A stretch of 64,000 nt of DNA from Tribonema minus. Taxonomy: Eukaryota; Sar; Xanthophyceae; Tribonematales; Tribonemataceae. A program made the translations under genes and the position numbers. Of the stretch, positions 47,501-59,200 are shown one piece after another (position 1 is the stretch's first letter; each line of letters begins with the position of its first letter). The notes beneath the pieces are model-generated. The model had not been told where the DNA came from, made no database searches, and saw only the letters and a list, made by a program, of their open reading frames with translations. The stretch lies in contig JAFCMP010000544.1 of assembly GCA_017506865.1 (NCBI GenBank), positions 62,001 to 126,000 on the forward strand, written 5' to 3'.

Positions 47501-47632
47501 CGGTCCGTTGCAGGGCGTGGACGGCAGTGTTCTGCAGCAGCTGTCAGAGTTGTTGATCAACAGTTCTGCTGGCAGTGCTCGTCGCTCAACTCCGCCGGCG
47601 GAGGGTCATGGAAGTACATTCACGTGCTCTGA
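44595..47632 (+). pseudogene. Gag-like gene, diverged copy 0 (disrupted)
   Basis: The first part (44595-45068) aligns with the copy 1/2 protein around residues 1-160: PDYRLVPPASVTSGCMVSTW here, PDFRAYGTGCLVGGTMVATL there. The region 45066-45278 continues the match but carries two TGA codons and a frameshift. From 45278 the frame is open for 784 codons, with a conserved IWHPRLGREVEIPAWQLAP block (VWNPLG..SEYGVSAWHLAP in copy 1) and an FCTLPPDRALTDSYVMAP block. After that the protein becomes a Ser/Gly/Ala/Thr-rich region without clear domains. It is a decayed relative of the gag gene, not a simple recent copy. Confidence 0.7.
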
Positions 47633-49010
47633 GCGACACACAGGCTCTATGGATCCACCTGGCGGTCATGGACGGAGGACAATGCAGCAGATCGCAGAGC
47701 CACCAGTTCATTGCAGCAGTGCTCACAGCCCCATGCAGTTCTCGGACGCTGTTGGTGGCCATGGCAGCAACGCCCTCAGCATGGCACCACGGACCGCTGG
47801 TGAGCATGGATGCTGCCCTTGGAGCTCGGCATTGAAAACTAGTTCTGGCGGCAACTCATCCGACTCGACATCGATAGACGGGAGCGCCGATGGCAGCGCT
47901 TGCGTCTTTATGCAGCTGACTGCCGGTTATCACAGCAGTGGACAAGACACTCAGTCTGCTCCATTCATGAGTCTTGTTGAAGGCAGGGGGCAGCTGTGAA
48001 CAGTGCTCAGTGCTGCCGACAGATGAGTTTGGTGGCAGCGGCATCGAGGGCTGTGTGCGGGTTGTAGGAGTCGTTGATAGTCAAAGCGACGAGGCCTTGG
48101 GATACGAAGCAACTGCACCCACGGCGGCCAGGTCAATGGCGTGTGACAGCAACACGGATAACGTCACACAGTCTGCTTGCAGTGGTAGTGGCAATGGCGG
48201 CACGACACACATGTCGGACTTCGCGTCTCTCTGTGGTGGTCATGTCGGTGTTCAGCTGTGTTCTGCAAAGGTTGCAGGTGCTGCTTGCAAGCATGACAAC
48301 ACTGCATGCAGCTGCCTAGAACTATCGGCTACTGGTTCTGCCTGCAGTACACCTGCCTCAGCGCTGCTGACCTTGCGGCAGTAGTGCACTGTGGTCAGCA
48401 AGGGTCGCAGGTGCTGCTTGCAGGCATGGCAGCGACACCACAGCTCAGTGCCACTGGGTCTTGGCTTGGACGGCAGTGGTCAGCCAAAGCGCCGCTGCTC
48501 GATCATCCTTTCGGCACAGCTCAGCAATCAACTCCGCTGCTGGACACACATGGCAGCAATACTCAGGGCCTAGTGCATTTGTCAGGTTTTGCAGGTGGAC
48601 CTCCATGTTCTGGGCGCTCCTCAGCACTGTCCTGCGCGACTGATGGCGGTGGTGCTCCGGGCTCGACACAGGGTTCGGACATGGCTGATGGTCATGAGGG
48701 CAGCGCGCCCGGTACAACACCCCTGACTGTTTGCGAGCACGGGGGGCATGCACAGAGCTCAAAGCTGCGGGCTGGTTCTTGCAGCAGGGCATTAGGTCCA
48801 GGGTCGCTCAGCCTGAGCAACGGCGTTGATAGTGCTCAGAGCCTTTTGCAGTGTGCTAACGTGATTGGTGGTCGCCGCGATGCAACGCACAGCACAGCGG
48901 CACTTTCTGGCGGTCAAGGGCACGATACACAGGTTTTGGCGGTGGCCGTAGGGGCTGCTGGAGAACTTGGCGTCCAAAGGCGGAAAGTGGGGCCGTTCGC
49001 TGGGCTGATG
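47633..49010 (+). pseudogene. Decayed low-complexity tail of retroelement copy 0
   Basis: Dense CAGTGCTCAG/CACAGCTCAG-type repeats keep several frames open (47397-47999, 47974-48384, 48306-49196). The frames switch and are separated by TGA or TAG, so no single protein can be supported. Part of it is the source of the inverted fragment at 32160-32500. Confidence 0.5.
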
Positions 49011-49017
49011 AGAGGAG

Positions 49018-49087
49018 TGTGGCCTGCACCCCGTCCATGTGGCTCGCTACTGCGTTACGAGCCGCACGCATTAAGGGGTACATGCCA
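49018..49087. repeat. Short TGTGGC...GCCA module
   Basis: TGTGGCCTGCACCCCGTCCA to GGGGTACATGCCA. The reverse complement of 54760-54831 matches it almost perfectly, so it forms inverted ends around copy 1's coding region. Confidence 0.85.
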
Positions 49088-49110
49088 GGTACCCCGTCCT
49101 CAGTACCATA

Positions 49111-49429
49111 TGTGGCAGCGGTGCATGCAGAGGTGCAAGTGCGACAGCACATGTGTAGCGGTTGTTGAGACGCACAACTCTGCATGCATTTGTTGAAGTT
49201 GTAAGTTCAACTTCAAGTTGAGGTTTATGTTCAACTTGAAGTTGAAGTAGGGTTGCTCCGCATGTTGGTTTAGGGTTAGCGTCATGCGCTGAGCAATGCT
49301 GCGCTGCTTGCAACTGCTAATAAAATCACTGGACACCTCGAAACAAGCTGGAAGCTTACCTCTCATTGTATATAGGCCCTCGCCCTGGAAATGAGTAGTT
49401 GGTAGACACATCACGGCCGCTAGGCCACA
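49111..49429 (+). mobile_element. LTR-A copy, likely 5' LTR of retroelement copy 1
   Basis: TGTGGCAGCGGTGCATGCAG to CGCTAGGCCACA, 319 bp. It is nearly identical to 55871-56202 except for a 13-bp deletion next to the TATA-like site. The TGGTGACCGGAG motif starts two bases after it (49432). Confidence 0.85.
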
Positions 49430-49431
49430 TC

Positions 49432-49443
49432 TGGTGACCGGAG
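49432..49443 (+). other. Primer-binding-site-like sequence
   Basis: TGGTGACCGGAG at the standard position for reverse-transcription priming in an LTR element. The complement, CTCCGGTCACCA, ends in the tRNA CCA. Confidence 0.7.
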
Positions 49444-50529
49444 TGCTCGAGCCGACACCTTCGCCTTTTCGAGCCAGCGAACGGAGAGCTCTGGACTGCT
49501 GTACCGGCAAGTGCCGCGAGCGGACCATCTCCCTGTCACCTTAAAGCGGGCTGGCTGCCTTCAGCGCCAGCCCTTTCTCCGTATCTTAGTTGGCGCTTAC
49601 GTGTATACGGGGCGCTCGCAGCTGATCTATCGGGCCGGGAAACCGAGCAGCAACTGATAGAGCTGTTTTTCAGCAGGACTTGGCGGCATATCGGAGTGCA
49701 ACGACGTCAACTGGCCACCAGTTGTCGCGTCACGGTTGCGTCCGAGACCTGCGCTGGATTAGTGTCTACCACGGTCTGGCGGGCTCTGCGTGCGGGAAGA
49801 AGGTGACTTCAACTTGCGCGTGAAGTCCATCATTTGCAGGGGCGTGAGTGTCTACCACCGCGAGGGCCTGCAGTGAGAATCTTGGGGTTATCAGGGGGGT
49901 TATTGCTGCTGGAGGAGTGGCTGGAGCGATTAACAGCTCGGAATTTGCTTGGCGTGGCGTGCGCTGAGCTCGGCGTTTTCGGATTGAGTTTTTCCTGAGC
50001 GTGGGTGGCGCGCTCTGGCGATTGGCGGGAGTATTTGCGGCTGAAATTGGGTGAGTGGCTTGCGCTGCTGCCCAGTAGTCGTTTTGGCACGCTGGCGCTT
50101 GCTCGCAGGCTGTCCATTCAGTGCCCTCTCGCGATCGCTACTGCCGTGCTTTTTGAGGCTCGCGTATTGCGTCGTTCATCGCGCAACTTGCGGCTTGGCG
50201 GCAGTCTGGCGGTGTATGCAGTGTCAGTGACCCTATCAACAATTTACTGGCACGCTACACCGGAGGGTCATGTTTTGAAGGACTTAGGGCGCAGTCCTCG
50301 GGGTTTGCTGCATACGCGTTTTGTCGGAGGGGGTCGCCTGTATCTCCTGCCCTATCCTGTTTTGGGTGGGTGCTGGTGATTGACAGTTGATTGACATCCT
50401 CTTGGCTCGCTGTGCAACCCTTCATCGCCTGCTCGGCGCTGGGGGGGGGGGTGGCTGCACAGCTCTCAGTTTCGTGCAGCACAGATAGAGTGTGATATCA
50501 ATCAGGAATTTTTCCTGGCAGCTGACGGC
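49444..50529 (+). other. Leader of retroelement copy 1
   Basis: 49446-49690 matches the leader after 42813. 49690-50529 matches 60680-61523 of copy 2. No supported ORF. It contains an 11-G tract (50441-50451). Confidence 0.6.
50441..50451. repeat. Poly-G tract (11 G)
   Basis: Follows CGGCGCT, 79 bp upstream of the gag-like ATG. Confidence 0.9.
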
Positions 50530-53500
50530 ATGGATTCGCGTCAACTTCGGGCAAAACACTCTCTGCGCAGCCTTCGGGAGGCTGCCTCAAATCTTTGGGA
50601 TTTTTCATCAGGCCTGGAGGCAGCGGCGACTTCGCTGCCGCAGCAGGTTGGTGCATCGGCGAGAGGTGCGTCAAGGGTGCCATCGGGCACAACAAACTCA
50701 GCCGCAACGACTGATATGGGTGTGCTTGCACACGATAAGCGTGTCTCACGTCGTCTTGTTCTACAGCCGTGGTCGCGAGGCGCGGCACTGGCTGGCCAGC
50801 ATCCTGCAATTCGTCAGCAGCTAGCAGACATGCGTGCTGGCACGCCATTCATGCGGCCCGGCAGGTTCCCTACTGACTTGCCAGATTTTCGTGCATACGG
50901 CACTGGCTGCTTGGTGGGTGGCACCATGGTGGCAACGTTAGAACCACGCAACGAGGCGTCCGGCGATGTTTTTGAGCTGGGCGTTGCGGAAAGCACAGTG
51001 ATCGAAGATTATAACGGCCTTGAACTTGTCGTATGGACAGCTCGCGACTGTCATGACGATGGGCGAATAACATTGACGCGGGGTGGTGGCAGTACTGCCC
51101 AGGGACGCCTACGGCCAGACCGTCAGCTGGAGGCTGTTGAGGTGGATATGAGCTTTCATCAGGGGCTCCTTGCGCCATTCTCCCCACAGCTTGGCGAGCT
51201 CACGCTCATGTACTCGGGCAGCTCTGACGGCGAGAAACCGAAGCCGCGCATTGTACAAGTCATTGCCTACGGAGAGTCGGCGTCTCCACCGCTTCTGCAC
51301 GCCGACGACCACGTGTCTGTGTGGAATCCTCTTGGTCACAATGGCCGTGGTAGTGAGTATGGGGTGAGTGCATGGCATCTAGCACCGCTTCGACTGCCTG
51401 CAAGGACCCGTGTCATTGCGCTTGTCCCCGCAAATGGGCCTGATGGCGGTGGCCCACTAATGGCCGTAGTGGCCATGTTGGCAACGTGGTGTGATGCGCC
51501 TCTGCACTTACCAGAGTCGCGCACAGGTGCCGTCAGAATTCAGGTTCGCCCCATCTTCAACGGGCAGCCCTCGGCTCAGGTGGTGTCGGTGAAGTGGACA
51601 CACGTGCGTCTGATCGACATGGCGGTCACCACCTACTGCTCCCTGCCACCAATGGAGACAAGCAGGCCCACCTACGCCGTCAACCCTCGCGACCTGCGAT
51701 CATGGGCACAGCCGCTCGTGTACTTCTGCACAGATGACAGCATGCACTCATACCCGCAGGCTGTGCGACTACTGCGTAGCTGCTCCTCCAAGCTTGCCTT
51801 TAGTAAGCGTTCATCGAACGCGTCAAAGCTTGCCTGCGGCGATGGGGGCTCTGCAGACCTGTGCAGCGATGGAACCGATCTCGTATCGGGATCACCGGCC
51901 AGCTGCCATGGTGTTCGTGTCACAACGGTCAGGGACAGCTCTTCTACTTCTAGCGCGGTGACGCACGCGCGAGCGCAGGGCAGCAATGGAGTCTTGACAG
52001 CATTTGACGGCACAAGTGTCTCCACAGATCCGCGCACCGCATCATGCAGCCCCAGCAGCAGCAGCTGCCACAGCACGACGCGGCTCAGCGGCGACGGCAG
52101 CACCTTTGTGCCACACGACTCAGCTGGCACTAGCACTGGCGATGGCGATTCAACAGTGCTCAACGGCGGTGATGGCGTTGTTGAGCAGTGCAACACATCG
52201 TGCAACAACATCCGCGAAGCATCAGTGCTCAGCAGCAACGGCAGCGCCTGCGTGCGGCACGAGTCAGCTGGCACTGGTGACGGCAATCCAACGGTGCTCA
52301 ACTGCGTGCGGCACGAGTCAGCTGGCACTGATGATGGCGATCCAACGGTGCTCAACGGCGGTGATGGCATAGCTGAGCAGTGCAGCGCATCGTGCAACAA
52401 CAGCTGTGAAGCAGCAGTGTTCAGCAGTGATGGCAGCACATCTGTGCCGCGCAGCTTGGAAGGCAGCGATGTTGACCTCGCACCAGCGCCCTGCGACGTG
52501 AGGCCTGTGGCCGGCGTGCCGCACTCGGTCTGCCGTGAGGATATTTGTGCTGCCTTGGCAGCCAGCGCGGACATTTGCTCTGTGCTCACAGATCCAACAG
52601 GCCACAGTGGCGCAGACAAGGTGGCACGACCTGGTGTCGATTGTGCGGCGTCGGTGGGGGCATTGCAGGGGTCAGCATCAGCATGGCGAGCCCAGTCGAA
52701 ACAACCGCTTCAGATGCCAACAGCAGCAGACCTGATGAGGAGGACAGCCCTGCAGTGCTCAGCAGCAGTAGCGAAACCCATGCTGCGCCTACGGCACTGA
52801 GCAGGTACATGGTCAACCCCACATGCCTCAGCAACAATGGTGATGCTGGGATTCAGCATGCTGCAGCTGGAAGCGGCCACGACACGGCAACTGACGACCA
52901 CAGCTCTGGCACTGCACTCACTGCTGCAACAGAGTCATCGGTAGCCGGTGCGCCTCCACGTACTTCAGTCGCAGAGGCGCCCTCTGCTTGTAGCAGTGGT
53001 GCCAGACACCCTAGCAGGCAGTGTACTCATTGTGGGATGCTCGGACATTTGGTGGACCGCTGCTGGAAGCTGCATCCCCAGTTGAGACGCGATTCGTCAC
53101 CTATACAGGCGCCGTCAACACCAATAGCGTCCGGGGAGCAGTCTTCAGCGGCTCAGACTTCCACAAAGTGTCGCGATGGTGACAACACACACCGTTATGC
53201 TGGTGCGCGTCTACGTGCTACAGCTGGCTCGAAGAGTTCAGCAGGTGCCAGCAATCACACAGCCAGCAAGGATGAGCGTGCTTTGCGCAAGCAGGTGGCA
53301 CGGCTCAAACAGGATGCTGCTGTCTTGCGCGAACGCTTGGCGGAATTGGAGAGCCGGAGGAAGGAGTCCGCTGCTCGCGCAGATGCGCATGCGGCGTCCT
53401 GCTGCAGTGGGCAGCAATCAACAGCCTTCTGCGCTACGCTTAAAGCGATTGTGGTGCTGTGTAAGCAGCTGCTGGCAGATACCGCAGATCCAACGTCAAA

Positions 53501-54608
53501 AGTGGTTTTGCTCAGCAGTGGGCTCGCGGACGGGAGCAGTGGCGTAACGGCACCAGCATGCAGCAGCAGTAGCAGCAACAGCACAGTGTGTGGTGGAGCC
53601 AAACCCAGCACCATCAACTCTGAGCACTGCAACACAGGTGCGCGCACGGCTGTTGGGGACGGCGGCCATGACATATGCGGAAGCTGCACTGGAGGCAAGT
53701 CGGCGATCAAGGCAAGTGTCGCAACGTCTGCACAGAGAAAAGCGGATGCTCCTCATCCCCGCACTGCAGCTGGTGCTGGCGTCAACATGGCTCAGCAAAC
53801 AGTGGCTGGGCACGCGTCTTCGAGGAAACCCGCAGCTGCTGCTGGCTGCATGCATGCAGATGACATGCTTCCTGTAGCTGTCACACCGCCTTTGACAGCA
53901 GAGCACACAGGTGCCATCACACACAACGTGACAGCAACGGCTCGCCATGGCACCTTACGTGGCACTGCGGTACGGCAGCCTCATTCACAGTCAAGGGGCA
54001 GGCGAACGGCTCAGCAGGCGGCTCGGTCTCAGCGTAAGCATGGAGTTGTCAGTGCACCGCCTGCAACACGTAGTGCGCCCGTGAGTGCCGCATTGGCGCC
54101 AGCGACAGCGGAGCTTGGTGCGCAACGGGATACCGGCGTATGCGAGCATCCCAGTATGGGCATATCGGCACGCAGCGATGATGCGGGCGTGGCTGTGCTC
54201 CGCAACACCAGCGATGCCGCTCCGAACTGGACGGCGCAAACCCGCAAGCCAAGCAGGCCTGCTGTACGCTGTGATTCTGGAGGCACAGCAGTGGTGAACG
54301 CTTCCGCTGTGGCATCTGGTGCCGGGCGCGGCAGGGGTACACATGCCACAACGCTCAGTAGCACGGGAGACACCGCAACTTCGCGTTCTGCGGAGAACGG
54401 CGGCATGGCGCTGGCAGCTGGCACGACGGCGCTCTTCAACATCAGCCATGCCACTACGCTGCCGAGCGCAGTCAGTGCCTGTACTGCAGTGTGCTGCGAC
54501 GATGTCAATACAACTTGCAGCCCCTGGATGTTGTCGTGCTGGCGCAGCTACATGAGCACAGAACGGCGGTGCCTTCCAAAGCCTCCGTGGACGCAGGTGG
54601 ACGTTTAA
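50530..54608 (+). CDS. Gag-like gene copy 1 with one frameshift, CCHC zinc knuckle
   Basis: Starts at ATG (MDSRQLRAKHSLRS). The N-terminal ~430 codons hold a conserved folded-looking region shared by all three copies: PDFRAYGTGCLVGG, VSVWNPLG, GVSAWHLAP, YCSLPPMETS. A long Ser/Thr/Gly/Asp-rich region with HESAGT.DG.PTVLN repeats follows. Near 52645 one base is missing relative to copy 2, shifting the frame. The second frame then carries a retroviral-type zinc knuckle, CTHCGMLGHLVDRC (53022-53063), a coiled coil (RKQVARLKQDAAVLRERLAE) and another low-complexity tail to a TAA at 54606-54608; beyond it the frame stays open to a TGA about 100 bp later. No protease, reverse transcriptase or integrase follows. 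Best read as a gag-only, possibly non-autonomous LTR element. Confidence 0.75.
53022..53063 (+). other. CCHC zinc knuckle in gag-like protein
   Basis: Pattern Cys-x2-Cys-x4-His-x4-Cys (CTHCGMLGHLVDRC), preceded by GARHPSRQ and followed by WKLHPQ. This is the nucleic-acid-binding motif typical of Gag nucleocapsid regions. Confidence 0.9.
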
Positions 54609-54759
54609 AGAGCTGGGGGGGGATCAGCTTGGCCACAGCGGAGCAGCATGGCGCCAGGATGTCGTGTACTGTCCACACCAGGCCCCAGCACTCTGCCCCA
54701 TGTTTGAACAGGGGGGGTACATGTTGGCAGCATCCAGCATCTGGATCCTGGGGGGGGTA

Positions 54760-54831
54760 TGTGGCATGTACCCCTTAATGCGTGCGGCTCGTAACGCAGT
54801 AACGAGCCACATGGACGCGGTACAGGCCACA
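54760..54831. repeat. Short TGTGGC...GCCACA module (inverted)
   Basis: TGTGGCATGTACCCCTTAAT to TACAGGCCACA, 72 bp, preceded by a G-rich tract (54750-54757) like the purine tract before the LTRs. It is the inverse of 49018-49087. Confidence 0.85.
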
Positions 54832-54952
54832 TATCCCGTCCACCCACCCTTTTAGCCGGCTGGCCGTGTGCATGTACGGCCCGGTCGGTACATGGGGGGG
54901 GGGGCGGTCAGCGGCGCGCAGGCATATGCGAGCGTTGCAACCCTAGGGACAG

Positions 54953-55729
54953 ATGGTGGCCATGGCGCAGTGGACATGCGGCGGCGGTATCAGTGCAGGC
55001 TTAGGCGCTGAGCTGTTGGTGATCCAAGTGCTCAGGCGGTCATGGCGGATGGTGGAGGTGCATCAGGGACAGTGCACACGGGGCGCTCGAGGTCGCCACG
55101 CAGCAGAGCAGGACCTGCTCAGCGTGGAGCACGGCGACAGTGCTCAGGAACTGGAGAGGCGTGCTGCTTCCGCTGCGGCGAAAGGCCGTGTTCGGGTTAG
55201 CTAGTAGCAGCTACAGGCGGCGCAGGGGCGTGCGCGGAGGAGCTCTGGCGATTACGAAATTAAGGGCCCCGGGTTTAGTCAATACCAAGTGTGTAATGGC
55301 GGAGTTCGTATATGTAGCCATAGTGGCGGCCTTATGCCGACCCTCCAGCGCGTTGAGGTGCTAGAGCTGGAGAGCGGGGCCCATCCAATGCTGTAGCACT
55401 GCAGGCATGTTGCCTTCTGTTGTCACCCTCGAGCAGGTCATTTGACTTGCCTATGCACGTTATGTCGCGAGCAGTTTCGTATTGTATGCGACAAGGGTAC
55501 TTCAGACTATGCACCTAAGGCCGAGCAAGCGGATGTAGCAGCATTAGGTGTGGCCTCAAGAGGAGGAGACGCGCAGCGCAATAGTTCTTGCACCGGCTCA
55601 GCGATGGGGCGGGGGGGGGTATGTTTTGCCGTCGCTGGGCAGTCTGTCGCTGGCCTCTGTGTGTAGCTTTTGTGTGTGTGCGGCCTTGCACAATTTCTGC
55701 TGCATGTGGTGCCTGCTCGCGCGCAGTGA
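54953..55729 (+). CDS. Uncertain ORF interrupted only by TAG codons
   Basis: One frame runs 258 codons from ATG (MVAMAQWTCGGG) to TGA at 55727-55729, with four in-frame TAGs (55202-55207 as a pair, about 55394 and 55664) and no TAA or TGA. Around the pair it reads RVRVS, TAG TAG, QLQAAQGRARRSS, so reading TAG as Gln would give a Gln-rich run. Downstream is a Cys/His-rich stretch (HCRHVAFCCHPRAGHLTCLC and CTLC). No family is recognised. It lies between gag-like copy 1 and its presumed 3' LTR, where pol or other ORFs would be expected. Under the standard code this is only fragments. Confidence 0.35.
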
Positions 55730-55854
55730 TGGTCGCCAGCGAGCCACAGAGCGTTTTGCACACATATTCATGCAGTTGTTCTGCACAGGCATGCACAAGG
55801 AAAAGGTTAGGAGCCATTGACCGCTGCTGGTTGTGTGCATGGATGCAGAGAGCA

Positions 55855-55870
55855 CCATGCAAGGGGGGCA
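55855..55870 (+). other. Polypurine-tract-like sequence
   Basis: GCAAGGGGGGCA immediately before the LTR-A start, preceded by a GCATGGATGCAGAGAGCACC context that also precedes LTR-B at 60356. This is the expected site for plus-strand priming. Confidence 0.5.
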
Positions 55871-56202
55871 TGTGGCAGCGGTGCATGCAGAGGTGCAAGT
55901 GTGACAGCACATGTGTAGCGGTTGATGAGACGCACAACTCTGCATGCATTTGTTGAAGTTGTAAGTTCAACTTCAAGTTGAGGTTGATGTTCAACTTGAA
56001 GTTGAAGTAGGGTTGCTCCGCATGTTGGTTTAGGGTTAGCGTCATGCGCTGAGCAATGCTGCGCTGCTTGCAACTGCTAATAAAATCACTGGACACCTTG
56101 AAACAAGCTGGAAGCTTACCTCTCATGGATCTGGTCATTGTATATATGGCCCTCGCCCTGGAAATGAGTAGTTGGTAGACACATCACGGCCGCTAGGCCA
56201 CA
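55871..56202 (+). mobile_element. LTR-A copy, likely 3' LTR
   Basis: 332 bp, TGTGGC...GCCACA. It contains AATAAA at 56079, a TATA-like TATATATGGC at 56141 and a palindromic GTTGAA/CTTCAA array (55956-56010). It is followed by coding-type sequence without the primer motif, as expected for a 3' or solo LTR. No target-site duplication is seen with 49111. Confidence 0.85.
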
Positions 56203-59200
56203 GTAGCACAGTGCCGACTCAGGGCTTGGCACAGACTGCCGGCATTGCTGACGGTGACAGAATGGCTCACAGTTCAACGCAGCTACCTGGTCACATATGC
56301 AATGCGAGAAGCTCAGCCGCAACCATAGGCGCCAACATACGAAGCTCAGTGCCGCGGACAGAGGGAATAAGCAGCAGTGCTCACGGCTTTGCACAGCATG
56401 CTGACGCCGGTGGTGGCAATGGCGACGGGGTACGTGGTTTAGCATTGCCGCCTGCTGGCGACACGGGTACGGGAAGCTCAACGCAGTTGACAGGCGATGG
56501 TGGTGGTCGTGACGCTGTCAGCCCATCATGGAGCTCAACAGTACCATCTGCTGGTAGCAGCATTACAGACAGTACCAATCTGCCGTCAGTAGTGGTGGTC
56601 GTCATGATACGGCGCACGGCTCAGCGCTGCTTTGTGATTGACATGGCCGTGTCATTCAGGTGTGCACATGTGCAGCCGTTGATGGTGTCGCAGAAAGGTG
56701 CGACTGCCAAACACAGACTCTAAGCTCGGAGCCGCCGATGGAGAATGCTGGAAGCAATGCTCAAGGCCTGGCAAAGTCTGCTGGCGCCAGCGGCAATCAT
56801 GGCGACGGGACTTTGTAGCTCAGGGCCTCTGTCTACACAAGGCTTCGCACAGTCAGCTGTTGATGGAGGTGACGGTGGTGTTGGGACCCACAGCTCAGTG
56901 CCGCTATTTGTTCTTCTCGATGGCGGTACACATGAGAGTGGTGTCATCAGCACTGCGCACGGCGTTGCGCTGACTTCAGGTGTGACAGGTGCTGGGCAAT
57001 GCAGCAGCTTCTACAGCGCGCAGAGCTTGGTATCGCAGTCTGAAACCGCTAGCAACGGCACAGCCAACGCAACAACGCTCAGCCTGGTCGGTGGCCATGC
57101 CGACAATCTACAGGGCTCTCATGCTGCCCAGGTGGTAGCGGGTCATGATGGTACCATGCAGCCAATGGGCATGGGCTCAGGCCCGACTCAGGGGGTTGAG
57201 CAATCCCGAATGGGGGGGTGCTCTACTCTCCTGCTGGAGGCGGCGAGCAACGCAGTGCAGGATCTACACACAGGTGCATTGCTTGAGCAGCAGGCCATTA
57301 GCTCCCACCCGCCCTCTCGCCCTGGCTGCTGCGTTGGCACGCTCTCGTCTTTGCTCTCGAGCGTGGGGGGGGGAGATATCGGCAGTGATGACACAGCAGC
57401 ATCGGCTGGCACTGGCAACGGCGACCTCTTGCTGCAGCAGCGGGTGCGTACCGCCTTACAGTATCAGCGACCGCAACTGTCAAACAAGGCTGCAGGTACA
57501 ACATATGCGATCGGCTATCATAGTGGCCACTTGCTGCGCCAGCAACAATGGTTGTGGCAACTGGTCATTCTGGTGGTGATACGGCGGCATGTGTTTCAGA
57601 CAGTGGTGGTACCTCAAGGGCGGCCCTCGACACCAGCAAGACAGCACAACTCGGTCTGCGGACTGGCACATTATTGCCGCATCAGTCACACAAGGCTGCT
57701 GCGACAGCAACGCTCAGCACTGCCACATCAGCAGCAAGCGTCCGCAATGCAGCAGCTGCGGTCAACACCGGTCCAGCGATTATCACCAGCGCAGCACAAG
57801 CATCAGCAGCAGCTCCTCCTCGCAGCACCACAGCCGCAGCTGTGCTCTGTTCTGACAGGCGGCACTTGTTTTCATCAGGCACTGTGTCCTAAAGTGCAAC
57901 GGACAGGGTCACCAACACCAACGCACATGGGTGCAGGGCCCAGAACAGAGGAGGCCGCTCTTGTGCCCGCTAATGGCATTGATGACGCCTCTGTGCCGTT
58001 CGACCCAGGGATCTGTAGCAATGTATATGCAACAGTCCCTGCTGCCATGGGCGTCTCTTCAAAACCGCCTGCAACGCGCATCAGCGACAGTCTCTCGAGA
58101 GATGCAGGACTCAACGGCGAGGTGCAGCTGCCCTCATTGCCTCTGACAATTCAACGCTGCACAGAATGCAGAACTGTTGGGTTGCTCAGCAGCATCAGCA
58201 ACACAGAGACAGGTGTTGCATCATGCCACAGCAGGGAAGGCTCTGCATCATTTGGAGGCGTTGGAGGCATCTGTGGCATCCTAGCACCCTTGACGGCAGC
58301 GCTCAACAGCCATGATCCTACCACGGCGGTCAGTAACATGGTGATTGCCACGGCTTCTCCTGGACTTGTGTACAGCAGCGAAGGTGGCACAGCAGTGTCC
58401 ATCAGCACCAGGAACGGGCAACGCTCAATCGCTGGGAGCCCTTCGGCAGTTGAGTGCAACATGGAGGTAGTTCAGCTCGTTGCAGTGATGAGTGCAGCTG
58501 GCGCATGTCGGTTGGCGGAGGCCGTGCGACGCAAGGCAATGGTGCTCGTACAGCAAGGCACTGCAAGAGCTGGGATCAGGGCTTCTACGCGATGCACAGC
58601 ACTAGTGCCTGCGCAGCATAGTCCGATGGCAGGGCGTACAGCAATGACGACACGTAGCATTGACCCCGGAGAGGACACCGCACGCAACAACGGCAGCTAT
58701 ACGGGGCATACAAGCGGCGAGGATGAGGATCACACTGTTGGCAGCTGTGTCGCACTATGCAACAGCGGAGGCAAGACATACAGCTATGCTGAGCTGCGTG
58801 GCGACGAGGTTAGGACGCACGATGTGATTGTGCCACGTGGCGGGGAGAACGATGTACGGCCGACGGCGCACATCGCGGTTATGCGGCAGAAGGCGCATGG
58901 TGACGTGGTGGCGCGTGGCTTCGAGGACAAGGGGCCTAACGCGACAGGGGAAGTCGGCGGCAGTAGCGGAGTACAAGCAGTGCCACGGAGAGCAATGATG
59001 CGCGCGCACATAGGTGTACGCATCGAGGGCTGGAGCTCAAGCGACAGTCGCCGCTGGGGAGGCTGTGATGCCCAGCAGTCGGGCTCGCATGCACAGGTGG
59101 CGGCTCACTGCGAACTTGGTGGGTTGCTCACACTGCAGCGGGGCAGCGTGCAGCCTGAGCAGGCAGGACTTGGCGGAGTGCCCGAGGAAGGAGTTGCTCT

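Noticed and set aside
51672..52619. 315-codon minus-strand frame opposite the gag-like gene (also 62666-63907)
   Set aside because: Mirror of the Ser/Thr/Gly-rich plus frame; the plus frame is conserved between diverged copies and carries the zinc knuckle when continued.
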